From NCBI GenBank assembly GCA_902776365.1, contig CACYPU010000009.1, positions 1 through 64,000 of the forward strand: a DNA stretch of 64,000 nt. Direction: 5' to 3'. Within the stretch, counting starts at the first letter, position 1. The number at the start of each line of letters is the position of its first letter. The notes beneath the pieces are model-generated. The model was not told where the DNA came from. It ran no database searches and was given only the letters and a program-made list of their open reading frames with translations. The position numbers and the translations under genes were made by a program. Shown piece by piece: positions 7,778 through 17,190 of the stretch. Source of the stretch: an uncultured Bacteroidota bacterium. GTDB lineage: Bacteria > Bacteroidota > Bacteroidia > Bacteroidales > P3.

Positions 7778-9616
7778 ATGAAAGAAAAACGTTGGATAAT
7801 TAGAGAAGACTATGATTTAGAGACTGTTGAGAAACTTGCGGCATCGTTGGGCGTTGACAAAAACATCGCTACTCTGCTCGTAGAGCGGGGCGTCACCACG
7901 TTTGAGGAGGCACGACGTTTTTTCCGACCGGGACTGGATCAGATTCACGACCCTTTCCTCATGAAGGGCATGAAAGAGGCCATCGCCCGCATCAACGAAG
8001 CCATTCGGCGACAAGAACGCATCATGGTCTATGGCGACTACGACGTCGACGGCACGTCGGCCGTAGCGCTGGTTTATTCCTACCTCCAGGAACTGAACCC
8101 AAACATTGATTTCTACATCCCTGACCGCGAACGCGAGGGCTACGGTATCTCGCAACAGGGTGTCGACTACGCCCGCGAGACGGATGTCAAGCTGGTCATC
8201 GCCCTCGACTGTGGCATCAAGGCCATGGAGATGGTCGACTATGCCAAGCAGTTCGGCATCGACTTCATCATCGGCGACCACCATCTGCCCGGCGACGAGG
8301 TGCCAAAAGCCGTAGCCGTCCTCGACCCCAAGCAGGTCGACTGCCCCTATCCCTACAAGGAACTTTCGGGCTGCGGCATCGGCTTCAAGATTGTCGAGGC
8401 CCACCTCGAGCAGCGCATGGGCGTGCGCCTCTGCGACCTCCCCGAGCAACTCGACCAGCACCGTCAGCAGCGGCAGGAAGAGCTGAAGCTCAGGCTCCTA
8501 AAATATCTTGATTTGGTAGCCGTCAGCATCGCCTCCGACATAGTGCCCATCATGGGCGAGAACCGCGTGCTGGCCTTCTTTGGCCTCCGCGTCCTCAACA
8601 CCAAGCCCCGCGCCGGCATCGAAGCCATCCTCAAATACGGCCACGTCGACCGTCGCAAGGCCGATAGTGGCGAGCAAGCCGACCAAGCCGAGAAGCCCAA
8701 GGCAGGCTATTTCGAGAAAGAACTCACCATCACCGACCTGGTGTTCCTCATCGGTCCCCGCATCAATGCCGCCGGCCGCATCCGCTCGGCCTTCGACTCC
8801 GTGCGCCTCATGCTCACCGACGACCCCAACATCGCACGCCGTCTGGCAGAAGATATCAACAGCTACAACATGGAGCGCAAAGAGCTCGACACCGCCGCCA
8901 CCGAAGAGGCCAAGCGCCGCATCGACCACGACCCCTTCTACCAGGGTCGCCAGTCGCTGGTGCTCTTCGACGAGCATTGGCACCGCGGCGTCGTGGGCAT
9001 CGTGGCCAGCCGTATCGTCGAGGCCTACTACAAGCCCACCATCGTCTTCACCCGCGGCAGCGACGACCTCATCACCGGCTCCGCCCGCTCCGTGGGCGAG
9101 TTCGACGTCCACGAGGCCCTCGAGAAATGCGCCGACCTCCTCGAGCACTTCGGCGGCCACAAGTGCGCCGCCGGCGTCTCCCTCCGCCAGGAGAACATGC
9201 GGGCCTTCGTCGACCGCTTCGAGCAGCTCGTGCGCGACGGCATGGGTGCCGAAGAGACCATCCCCGAAATCGAAATCGACGCCGAGATAGGCTTCTCGCA
9301 AATCACGCCCAAGTTCCTCCGCATCCTCAAGCAGTTCGCCCCCTTCGGACCCGACAACAACGTCCCCGTCTTCGTCACTCGCGAGCTCGTCGATACCGGC
9401 AATGCCCGCGTCGTGGGACTCAACCACCTCAAGTTCAACGCCATCCCCCTCACCGAGCGCTCGGCCCCCTACCCTGCCATCGCCTTCCAGATGGGCGAAT
9501 GCCTGCAGCGCATGCGCACCGACCGTTTCGACCTCTGCTACCAGCTCGAAGAGAACTACTGGCGCGGCCGCACCGAGATACAACTCAACGTCAAAGACCT
9601 GAAGTTCGTCGACTGA
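7778..9616 (+). CDS. recJ: Single-stranded-DNA-specific exonuclease RecJ
   Basis: A 612-residue 5'-3' ssDNA exonuclease of recombination and repair. DHH-family motifs are in order: VYGDYDVDGTSAVAL (motif I), the DCG of IALDCGIKA, GDHHLPGDEVP (motif III, DHH), SGCGIGFKI, IASDIVP, then DHHA1 motifs IGPRINAAGRI, GVVGIVASR and FGGHKCAAG. The C-terminal OB-like domain is present. Length is typical for Bacteroidota RecJ. It stands alone, divergent from mnmA. Confidence 0.94.
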   Translation: MKEKRWIIREDYDLETVEKLAASLGVDKNIATLLVERGVTTFEEARRFFRPGLDQIHDPFLMKGMKEAIARINEAIRRQERIMVYGDYDVDGTSAVALVYSYLQELNPNIDFYIPDREREGYGISQQGVDYARETDVKLVIALDCGIKAMEMVDYAKQFGIDFIIGDHHLPGDEVPKAVAVLDPKQVDCPYPYKELSGCGIGFKIVEAHLEQRMGVRLCDLPEQLDQHRQQRQEELKLRLLKYLDLVAVSIASDIVPIMGENRVLAFFGLRVLNTKPRAGIEAILKYGHVDRRKADSGEQADQAEKPKAGYFEKELTITDLVFLIGPRINAAGRIRSAFDSVRLMLTDDPNIARRLAEDINSYNMERKELDTAATEEAKRRIDHDPFYQGRQSLVLFDEHWHRGVVGIVASRIVEAYYKPTIVFTRGSDDLITGSARSVGEFDVHEALEKCADLLEHFGGHKCAAGVSLRQENMRAFVDRFEQLVRDGMGAEETIPEIEIDAEIGFSQITPKFLRILKQFAPFGPDNNVPVFVTRELVDTGNARVVGLNHLKFNAIPLTERSAPYPAIAFQMGECLQRMRTDRFDLCYQLEENYWRGRTEIQLNVKDLKFVD

Positions 9617-9666
9617 GAGATTATCAGTGTAACACACAATAAAACAACAACTAAAAGTTCAATCTT

Positions 9667-10422
9667 ATGAAGAAAATATTCTCATTCCTGATGGTCGCCC
9701 TTTTGGCGACGGCAATGGTCGCCTGCAGCGAGAAAGACAATACCAATTCCGGTGGTAACAACGGTGGCGGTAACAACGGCGGCGGCGCCCAGACCGACAC
9801 TACCATCATGAGCTACACCCTCATGCGTTCGCTTATCAACACCGACTGGGATGAAGCCTGCAACCGCATCATGGCCATGGGATTCACCGAAATCGACCCG
9901 GAAGAACTCGACGCTGAAGATGCCGAGAATGTGCGCGCCTTCATCAAGGGTAACATTATGGGCGACTACTATGCCTGCTACCTGCGCTGCGACTATCCCG
10001 AGATAGACAACCTCGTGGGAGGTGTCGTCATGCATGAAAACCACCTCAACACCTCCAACCAGGCCACTTGTATCGAGAATGATGTCTACTTCATCAACGA
10101 CGAGCTCCGCGTGCTGGCCGACTGGGAGCGCGACACATATTACTGTGGAGGCAACATCACGTGGGGCAACCTGCAAAGCAACGGCCAATGGGACGGTCCG
10201 CACGAGACACCCTATCCCCACGCCGGAAGCCTTGAAAACTTTATCGCCGATATGCGTGCCTTGCCCGAGCACAACACCATCACCGCCAACTGGGCCGACA
10301 CCTACTTTTACAACGGCAATCACTACACGGCTTCCTGCAGCGCCATCATTAACAACCAACCTTACACCTGCATGACAACTAACGTCATCACCTTGGTGAA
10401 TGAAGCCGAGATCGACAAGTAA
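9667..10422 (+). CDS. Putative lipoprotein, unknown function
   Basis: A 251-residue protein with a lipoprotein signal: MKKIFSFLMVALLATAMVAC, lipobox cysteine at 20, then a flexible Asn/Gly linker (NSGGNNGGGNNGGG) to about residue 41. The rest looks like a compact soluble domain rich in acidic and aromatic residues (NTDWDEACNRIMAMGFTEID, NWADTYFYNGNHYTASC). I do not recognise the domain. It lies 50 bp after recJ and 12 bp before ettA, so it may be co-transcribed with ettA. Confidence 0.75.
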   Translation: MKKIFSFLMVALLATAMVACSEKDNTNSGGNNGGGNNGGGAQTDTTIMSYTLMRSLINTDWDEACNRIMAMGFTEIDPEELDAEDAENVRAFIKGNIMGDYYACYLRCDYPEIDNLVGGVVMHENHLNTSNQATCIENDVYFINDELRVLADWERDTYYCGGNITWGNLQSNGQWDGPHETPYPHAGSLENFIADMRALPEHNTITANWADTYFYNGNHYTASCSAIINNQPYTCMTTNVITLVNEAEIDK

Positions 10423-10434
10423 GACAATCAGATT

Positions 10435-12105
10435 ATGGCCGACGACAAAAAGATTATCTTCTCGATGGTAGGCGTGGGCAAACTCATTCCGCCTAGCCGC
10501 CAGATTCTGAAGGACATTTACCTGAGTTTCTTCTATGGAGCCAAGATAGGCATCATAGGCCTCAACGGCAGCGGAAAATCATCGCTGATGAAGATCATCG
10601 CCGGCGTCGACAAGGACTATCAGGGCGAGGTGGTCTTCTCGCCCGGCTACAGCGTCGGCTATCTCGAGCAGGAGCCCAAGCTCGACGACACAAAAACTGT
10701 CAAGGAGGTGGTGCAGGAAGCCGTGCAAGAGACGGTGGATCTGCTGAAGGAGTACGACGAGGTGAACAACGCCTTCGCTGAGCCCGACGCCGACTTCGAC
10801 AAACTTATCGCCCGTCAGGGAGAACTCACCGAGCTTCTGGAGGCCCACGACGCCTGGAACCTCGACACCAAACTCGAGCGCGCCATGGACGCCCTCCGCT
10901 GTCCCGACGAGGACCAGTTGGTGAAGAACCTCTCCGGTGGCGAGCGCCGCCGCGTGGCACTCTGCCGACTGCTGCTGCAAGAACCTGACATATTGTTATT
11001 AGACGAGCCCACCAACCACCTCGACGCCGAGAGCATCGACTGGCTGGAGCAGCACCTGCAGCAGTACAAGGGCACCGTCATTGCCGTCACCCACGACCGC
11101 TACTTCCTCGACCATGTGGCCGGCTGGATTCTCGAACTCGACCGCGGCGAGGGCATCCCTTGGAAGGGCAACTACAGCAGCTGGCTGGAGCAGAAGACCG
11201 CCCGTCTGGCGATGGAGGAAAAGCAAGAGAGCAAACGTCGCAAGACCTTGCAGCGCGAGCTGGAGTGGGTGCGCATGGCCCCCAAGGCCCGTCACGCCAA
11301 AGGCAAAGCTCGTCTGGCCGCCTACGACCGCCTCCTCAACGAGGACGTGAAAGAGAAAGAGCAGAACCTCGAGATCTTCATCCCCAACGGCCCCCGTCTG
11401 GGAAACAAGGTACTGGAAGTCAATGGCGTCAGCAAGGCCTACGGCGACAAGCTGCTTTATGAAAACCTCACCTTCTCGCTGCCCCCTGCCGGCATTGTGG
11501 GCATCATAGGTCCCAACGGCTGCGGCAAGACCACTCTCTTCCGCCTTATCATGGGACTGGAGAAACCCGATAGCGGCACCTTCGAGGTGGGCGAGACTGT
11601 CAAGATTGGCTACATCGACCAGCAGCATGCCGAGATTGACCCCGAGAAGAGCGTCTACGAGATGATTTCCGGCGGCAACGAAAACCTACAGGTGGGCGGC
11701 CGACTCGTTAACTCGCGTGCGTATATATCTAGATTCAACTTCAGCGGTACCGACCAGAGCAAGAAGGTCGGTGTCCTCTCCGGAGGTGAAAGGAACCGCC
11801 TCCATCTGGCGCTGACCCTCAAGAGCGAGGCCAACGTGCTGCTCCTCGACGAGCCTACCAACGACATCGACGTCAACACCATGCGTGCCTTGGAGGAGGG
11901 TCTGGAGAACTTCGCCGGCTGCGCTGTAGTCATCAGCCACGACCGCTGGTTCCTCGACCGCATCTGCACCCATATCCTCGCCTTCGAGGGCGACTCGCAG
12001 GTATACTTCTTCGAGGGCGGATACACCGAGTACGAGGAGAACCGCAAGAAGCGCCTCGGCGACGACACCCCTCACCGCATTCATTACAAAAAACTGAAAG
12101 CTTAA
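10435..12105 (+). CDS. ettA: ABC-F protein EttA (energy-dependent translational throttle)
   Basis: A 556-residue ABC-F ATPase with two ABC domains and no membrane segments; it binds the ribosomal E site and couples translation to energy state. Walker A sites GLNGSGKSS (about 43-51) and GPNGCGKTT; signatures LSGGERRRVALCRLL and LSGGERNRLHLALTL; Walker B LLLDEPTNHLD and LLLDEPTNDID. The linker with the basic stretch KARHAKGKARLAAYDRLL is typical of EttA. Length matches the family (about 555). Confidence 0.94.
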   Translation: MADDKKIIFSMVGVGKLIPPSRQILKDIYLSFFYGAKIGIIGLNGSGKSSLMKIIAGVDKDYQGEVVFSPGYSVGYLEQEPKLDDTKTVKEVVQEAVQETVDLLKEYDEVNNAFAEPDADFDKLIARQGELTELLEAHDAWNLDTKLERAMDALRCPDEDQLVKNLSGGERRRVALCRLLLQEPDILLLDEPTNHLDAESIDWLEQHLQQYKGTVIAVTHDRYFLDHVAGWILELDRGEGIPWKGNYSSWLEQKTARLAMEEKQESKRRKTLQRELEWVRMAPKARHAKGKARLAAYDRLLNEDVKEKEQNLEIFIPNGPRLGNKVLEVNGVSKAYGDKLLYENLTFSLPPAGIVGIIGPNGCGKTTLFRLIMGLEKPDSGTFEVGETVKIGYIDQQHAEIDPEKSVYEMISGGNENLQVGGRLVNSRAYISRFNFSGTDQSKKVGVLSGGERNRLHLALTLKSEANVLLLDEPTNDIDVNTMRALEEGLENFAGCAVVISHDRWFLDRICTHILAFEGDSQVYFFEGGYTEYEENRKKRLGDDTPHRIHYKKLKA

Positions 12106-12110
12106 CTAGA

Positions 12111-12141
12111 AAGGCCGCTTCGGCGGCCTTATTTTTTTTTG
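12111..12141 (+). terminator. Rho-independent terminator of ettA
   Basis: Perfect 8-bp stem aaggccgc/gcggcctt with a TTCG tetraloop at 12119-12122, followed by A and nine T. Confidence 0.9.
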
Positions 12142-12161
12142 CCTATCCGATTTGCAAACGG

Positions 12162-13091
12162 TTATTTCTTGCGAGCTTTGCCGAGGACGACGAGGGTGAC
12201 AGCGGCGAGGACGAGGACGATGCCGACAAGTAGGCGTGATGAGAAGGGCTCGGCGAAGACGAAGACGCCGATGAGGACGGCGGTGGTAGGCTCGAGGGCG
12301 CCGAGGATGGCGGTGGGTGTAGAGCCCAGGTATTTGGCGGCGTAGACCATCATCACCAGCGCCATGATGGCGGGGACGACAGCAAGCCAGGAGACCCATA
12401 GCCAAGCCGTGGAAGTGGGCGGCAGCATGAGAGGCTGACCGCTGAGGAAAGCGTAGACGACGTTGCCGAGGGCGCAGTAGAAGAGGACGTAGAAGTTGAT
12501 TTTGAACGACGACATCTGCAACGGGCTTTTGTCGACGACAATGATGTAGAGCGCGTAAGTCAGCGCCGAGATAAGGACGAGGACAATGCCCAATTTACTA
12601 TAGGCCCATTTATCGGACTTGAAGGTAAGCACGTCTATAAAGTCCTGCAAAGTGAAGATGCCATTGAATGTAAGCAACATTACGCCGACGAGGGAAAGGA
12701 GTATGGAAGCAATAGTAATCCAGGTGATGCGTTCGCGGAAGAAGAGGGTCATGATAGCGGCCGTCATGACGGGATAGGTGAAGAGGATGGTGGAGGCGAT
12801 GCCGGAGGGCATGAGTTGGAAGGAGGTGTAGAGGGTGGTCGAGGAGAGGATGAAGAGGATGCCGAGGGCGGAGAGGGTGAGGAACTCGCGGCGGGTGACG
12901 CGGAGGCTCTCCTTGCGGAACATCATGACGATGGCGACGATGATCCACGCGAGGCCAAAACGGTAAAAGAGTACCGAGGGGACTTTCATCCCCTCGGCAT
13001 ATAGGAATTGGGCCAGCGGATTGGTGCCGTAGCACACGGCGGCGCCAATGGCGCAAACCAAGCCGATGATGGTTTTTGATTTCTTCATCAA
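12162..13091 (-). CDS. EamA/DMT-superfamily transporter
   Basis: A 309-residue membrane protein with about ten hydrophobic segments in two EamA repeats, starting near GLVCAIGAAVCYGTNPLAQ and GIVLVLISALTYALYIIVVD. DMT transporters export or exchange small metabolites; the substrate cannot be inferred. Its start overlaps the ftsZ stop by 4 bp (ATGA), so it appears translationally coupled to the division operon. That may reflect only operon packing. It ends 32 bp from the ettA terminator on the opposite strand. Confidence 0.87.
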   Translation of the reverse strand: MMKKSKTIIGLVCAIGAAVCYGTNPLAQFLYAEGMKVPSVLFYRFGLAWIIVAIVMMFRKESLRVTRREFLTLSALGILFILSSTTLYTSFQLMPSGIASTILFTYPVMTAAIMTLFFRERITWITIASILLSLVGVMLLTFNGIFTLQDFIDVLTFKSDKWAYSKLGIVLVLISALTYALYIIVVDKSPLQMSSFKINFYVLFYCALGNVVYAFLSGQPLMLPPTSTAWLWVSWLAVVPAIMALVMMVYAAKYLGSTPTAILGALEPTTAVLIGVFVFAEPFSSRLLVGIVLVLAAVTLVVLGKARKK

Positions 13092-14770
13092 TCGGGTTGG
13101 TCGCCGAAGTAGGCGTTCTTGGTGATGGTGCCGTCGGCGCGCATGGTATAAGTGGAAGACTCACGGGAGCTGGAGTGACGGCCCTGGAAGAGTTCCTCGT
13201 CGGCGGCGTCGAGGGCGGACATCTGCTGCACGAGGTCGCCACCGTTGGGGTTGTTGCGGAGCATGTCGTGAATCAGACGGATGCGGTCGGCACGGCTCTT
13301 GGTGAGGTTCTCGTCGTTCAGGCTCTCGAAGGCGCTGCGGAAGAGTTTTTCTTCGGCGGGTTTGACTGTTTCCGTCTTAGCCGGTGCGGGTTCGACCATC
13401 ACATCGACAGGTTCCTCCTTCAGGGCAGGCTCGGGTTTGGGCTCAGGAGTAGGATAGACGAACTTGGGTTTGAACTCGGGCTCGGGCTGGGGTTCAGGAT
13501 TGACCTTGCGGATACCCTCGACGAGGATGTCTTCCTGCTTTTCCTCGACAGGCAGCTGTTTTGCCTCGGGCTTGGCAGGAGCGTCATCTTCGAGAAGTAT
13601 GACATGACGGTCGCCGGCAGGGACCTCGTGAGACTCCAAAGTGATTTTCTCGAGGGGTTTAAACTCGTCGACCACAGCGGGTTTGACGACGAGGTCATCG
13701 GGGTTGACATAGTGAACTTTGGAAGTCTTCTCCTGATTGTCGTTGCGTTTCTGCTCGAAGCCTGTGGCGATGAGGGTGACCTTGAGTTCGTCGTCGAGGC
13801 TGTCGTCGACGCCGGCGCCCCAGATGACGTCGGCGGTGCCGTCGGTGCGGTCGAGCACGAAGTCGGTGATGTCGCCGATTTCGTCCATCTTGATTTTGTG
13901 GTCGGAGGAATAGGAGAAGTAGAGGAGGACGTTTTTGGCACCACGGATGTCGGAATCGTCGAGGAGGACAGAGGTCGAGGCGGCGGTGATGGCGTCGATG
14001 GCGCGGTTCTCACCCTTGCCGGAGCCGGCGCCCATGAGGGCGGTGCCGGAGTGTTCCATGACGGTGTTGACATCCTGGAAGTCGATGTTAACATTGCCAC
14101 TGCCGGTGATGATTTCGGCAATACCCTTGGCGGCCGTGAGAAGGACATCATCGGCGAGGCCGAAAGCTTCGGAGATGTCGAGGTCACCAAAAGCGCGGAG
14201 TTTGTCGTTGTTGATGACGATGATGGAGTCGACATGCTTGCGGAGTTCCTCGATACCAGCTTCGGCCTGGTCGCGGCGTTTCTTGCCTTCGAAGGAGAAG
14301 GGGCGGGTAACGATGGCGACGACGAGGATTTTCTTGTTCTCCTCGGTCTCGAGGTCGATGTTCTTGGCTATTTCGGCGATGACGGGAGCCGCGCCAGTGC
14401 CGGTGCCGCCGCCCATACCGGCGGTGATGAAGAGCATCTGGGTGTTGTGGGCGATGGCTTCCTTGATGTCTTCAGCCTTGTCGGTGGCAGCTTTGCTGGC
14501 GCGCTCAGGCTTATTGCCAGCGCCGAGGCCGAGGTCACCAAGCGGAATCTTGTTGGGGACAGGCGAGGCATTGAGGGCCTTCATGTCGGTGTTGCAGACG
14601 ATGAAGTCGACGCCTTTGATACCCTGACGGTACATGTGGTTGACGGCATTGCCACCACCGCCACCGACACCAATGACCTTGATGTAGGACGATTGGTTTT
14701 TCGGGGAGTCGAAAGCGAAAAACGGTGCCTGCTGGGCGGGCTGATTAACGAAATTGGTGTTATCCTCCAT
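13088..14770 (-). CDS. ftsZ: Cell division protein FtsZ
   Basis: A 560-residue tubulin-like GTPase forming the cytokinetic ring. Seen: VIGVGGGGGNAVNHM (33-47), CNTD, the GTP signature GGGTGTG at 120-126, the T7 loop region NVNIDFQDVNTVM and GTADVIWGAGVDDSL. After about residue 335 there is a long Pro/Glu/Lys-rich linker of about 180 residues, then a helical patch (RADRIRLIHDMLR) and the end SSTYTMRADGT...DQPD. I do not see a canonical (D/E)IPAFLR-like tail. The following EamA gene overlaps the stop. Confidence 0.95.
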   Translation of the reverse strand: MEDNTNFVNQPAQQAPFFAFDSPKNQSSYIKVIGVGGGGGNAVNHMYRQGIKGVDFIVCNTDMKALNASPVPNKIPLGDLGLGAGNKPERASKAATDKAEDIKEAIAHNTQMLFITAGMGGGTGTGAAPVIAEIAKNIDLETEENKKILVVAIVTRPFSFEGKKRRDQAEAGIEELRKHVDSIIVINNDKLRAFGDLDISEAFGLADDVLLTAAKGIAEIITGSGNVNIDFQDVNTVMEHSGTALMGAGSGKGENRAIDAITAASTSVLLDDSDIRGAKNVLLYFSYSSDHKIKMDEIGDITDFVLDRTDGTADVIWGAGVDDSLDDELKVTLIATGFEQKRNDNQEKTSKVHYVNPDDLVVKPAVVDEFKPLEKITLESHEVPAGDRHVILLEDDAPAKPEAKQLPVEEKQEDILVEGIRKVNPEPQPEPEFKPKFVYPTPEPKPEPALKEEPVDVMVEPAPAKTETVKPAEEKLFRSAFESLNDENLTKSRADRIRLIHDMLRNNPNGGDLVQQMSALDAADEELFQGRHSSSRESSTYTMRADGTITKNAYFGDQPD

Positions 14771-14939
14771 GTGCTTGTATTTTTCTATCTTCTTGAATAA
14801 GAATTTCTTAATTAATATTTGCCATACAAAATAGACTATGTAAAAATACTAATAATTCGCGAGACGACGGATGATTCTATAGGTTAGTTTTCAACAAGTT
14901 ATGCACAGCCTATTTGTAGGGGGCAAAAGTTTCTATGTG

Positions 14940-16370
14940 TTAGTCGTCGATGCCGTTTTCGCCAAAGACTTTACCGAAGAACTGGTTAAGACGACGATTG
15001 AAGACGCGTTTGTCGGATTTCTTCTTCTTGTCATCTTTCTTGGTATCGGTGTTTGTTTCCGGCTCTTCGGGCTGAGGTTTGAAATCGTCCATGCCCTCGA
15101 AGATGTCGACGTGGCCGTCGTTCTTGGCGGGTTTGGTCTCTTCGGCGGGCTTGAAGTCGTTCTCCTCCTCGACAAAGTCATCGTCCTCGAGACCTGCGTT
15201 CTCCTGCTCGGACTTCTCGATGCCGTAGAGGACAAGACCGATACCGGTGGCGTACATGGGATGGGCGAGCTCGTCGTAGGCGATGCTGGTGGGGTCGAGA
15301 TGCTCGTTGGGGATGCCGATGCGGGTATCGGTGGCCGTAATAAGTTCGCAGAGCTCCTTAATATTCTTGAGCTGTGCGCCGCCACCCGTGAGGGCGATGC
15401 CGGCGATGAGGTTCTTCTTGTATTTGGAGACCTGGACCTCGTAGTCGACCTGTTCGAGAATCATGCGAGTGCGGGCATTAATGATGCCAGCGAGAGTCTT
15501 GACATAAATTTCGCGCGGTGCCTGGCTACGGATGCCGGGGATGGCAATGACATCGTTCTCGGATACCGCCTGGACGAGGCATGAGCCGAACTTAACCTTG
15601 AGACTTTCAGCCTGGCGCTTGAGGATGTTGCAGCCTTCGCGGATGTCGTTGGTGATGGCGTTGCCCGCCAACGGGAGTGACGAGGTGTGGCGGATGATGC
15701 CATCGTAGAAGATGGCCACGTCAGTGGTGCCGCCACCGATATCGACCATGGCGACACCGGCGTCGCAGTCGGCATCGTCGAGGACAGCCTTGGCGGACGC
15801 CACGGGCTCGAGAACAACACCTTTGATGTGAAGACCGGCATCCTGAACAGCGTACTTGATGAACTGGAGGTTCTGGACGTTGGCGGTGACCATATGGAAG
15901 TTGGCCATGAGGTTCTTGCCAGCCACGCCGACGGGAGAGACGTCGCGGCTGAGGGGTTCACGGTCGACGATGTACTCCTGCGGGAAGACATGGATGATTT
16001 CCTCGCCGGGATCGAGCATGGTGTTGTACTGGTCGGTGATGAGGTGCTCGACATCCTCCCTCTCGATGAGACGGTGGTTGGCGGGAATCATAATGCTGCC
16101 CTGGGTGGGACGCGACTTGATGTGCTGTCCGGCGATGCCCACCCACACTTCGTCGATGTCGACGTCGGCCTGGTCGGCGGCTTCTTTGACAGCACGGCGA
16201 ATAGACTCGGCGGTGTCGGAGATGTTCTTCACCACACCGTGCTCCACGCCCTTGGAGTCGGTTTTACCGAAGCCCAAGATTTTCACTTTTCCCGACTCGA
16301 CCCGCATACCCACGAAGCAGGCGATTTTGGTGGTTCCGATGTCGAGTCCAACAATGATTTCGTTTTCCAT
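14940..16370 (-). CDS. ftsA: Cell division protein FtsA
   Basis: A 476-residue actin-fold ATPase that tethers FtsZ to the membrane. Seen: N-terminal IVGLDIGTTKIACFVG, the SHS2/1C domain, phosphate-2 motif MVDIGGGTTDVAIF and adenosine motif GIALTGGGAQLKNI. After residue about 400 there is an acidic and lysine-rich linker ending in an amphipathic tail RVFNRRLNQFFGKVF, the expected membrane-targeting sequence. A 169-bp gap separates it from ftsZ. Confidence 0.94.
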   Translation of the reverse strand: MENEIIVGLDIGTTKIACFVGMRVESGKVKILGFGKTDSKGVEHGVVKNISDTAESIRRAVKEAADQADVDIDEVWVGIAGQHIKSRPTQGSIMIPANHRLIEREDVEHLITDQYNTMLDPGEEIIHVFPQEYIVDREPLSRDVSPVGVAGKNLMANFHMVTANVQNLQFIKYAVQDAGLHIKGVVLEPVASAKAVLDDADCDAGVAMVDIGGGTTDVAIFYDGIIRHTSSLPLAGNAITNDIREGCNILKRQAESLKVKFGSCLVQAVSENDVIAIPGIRSQAPREIYVKTLAGIINARTRMILEQVDYEVQVSKYKKNLIAGIALTGGGAQLKNIKELCELITATDTRIGIPNEHLDPTSIAYDELAHPMYATGIGLVLYGIEKSEQENAGLEDDDFVEEENDFKPAEETKPAKNDGHVDIFEGMDDFKPQPEEPETNTDTKKDDKKKKSDKRVFNRRLNQFFGKVFGENGIDD

Positions 16371-16425
16371 AACTACGTATTATTTTGTTTGTTTATTTCT
16401 TGTTCTAGTTCTAGATGAGAGAGGT

Positions 16426-17175
16426 TTATTTTTTGGTGCAGACCACTTGGTCTTTGAATTTGAGGCTGATTTTGGAGTAGGCGTCCCAACCAGCACGTGG
16501 CATGCCGTTGCGGTAGAACGCCAGGAGGTCGGCGAATTTGTTCTCGAGATTGGTGGTGTCGCCAAGTTCGATAACCTGGTCGCCAACCTTGGGGACCATG
16601 AGGACCTCGCAGTTGCGCTGGACGTGGAGTTGGTCGACGAGAGACTGGTAGTCGGCGTGGGAGTCGAGGAAGAGAGCCACCTGCCAGAGGGCTTCGAGCT
16701 GCGCTTTTGTAGTGTCGGAGCTGAGACGTCCATGGAAGTCGCCTGTTGCGACAACGACATTGCAGTCGCCGAGGTCGGAGGTGGGAATGGTTTTCCCTTC
16801 GAGGTCGATGTAATATTCGTTGTCGCCGAAGAAGAGGCGAGCCACAGGATGGCGCTGGTCGGCCGTAACGACAATTTTGCCACTGACACTGACAGAGGTG
16901 GAGATATTGGTTATGAAGGGTACATGACGTGCCGCATTGGCTACCTGACGGCTGTCGACCTGACGCACCTGTTTCTGCAGGAGGTCGGGGATGCGGGCCA
17001 CAAGGGTGTCCGCGACAGTTTTCTGATCGACGAGCGTCGGAGTGTCGCCGTAGTTGAGCACCACTTCAATGCCACGAACCTGCATACGTGAACGCACCAC
17101 GTTGGCCACAAGGACGAGGATGGCCAGCAAGAGGATGCTGGAGAGGATGAGTGCGATTTTGGCAGGTCGTTTCAT
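16426..17175 (-). CDS. ftsQ: Cell division protein FtsQ
   Basis: A 249-residue bitopic division protein: short cytoplasmic N-terminus, one transmembrane segment (IALILSSILLLAILVLVANVV, split by the membrane at about 7-27), then a periplasmic POTRA-like and beta domain (RGIEVVLNYGDTPTLVDQKTV). Sequence conservation in this family is low; the assignment rests on topology and on position between murC and ftsA. It starts 15 bp after murC. Confidence 0.85.
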   Translation of the reverse strand: MKRPAKIALILSSILLLAILVLVANVVRSRMQVRGIEVVLNYGDTPTLVDQKTVADTLVARIPDLLQKQVRQVDSRQVANAARHVPFITNISTSVSVSGKIVVTADQRHPVARLFFGDNEYYIDLEGKTIPTSDLGDCNVVVATGDFHGRLSSDTTKAQLEALWQVALFLDSHADYQSLVDQLHVQRNCEVLMVPKVGDQVIELGDTTNLENKFADLLAFYRNGMPRAGWDAYSKISLKFKDQVVCTKK

Positions 17176-17190
17176 TTTAGTGTTCAGTGT

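Noticed and set aside
13076-14800. 574-codon plus-strand ORF opposite ftsZ
   Set aside because: Antisense shadow in GC-rich coding DNA; ftsZ on the minus strand has all family motifs.
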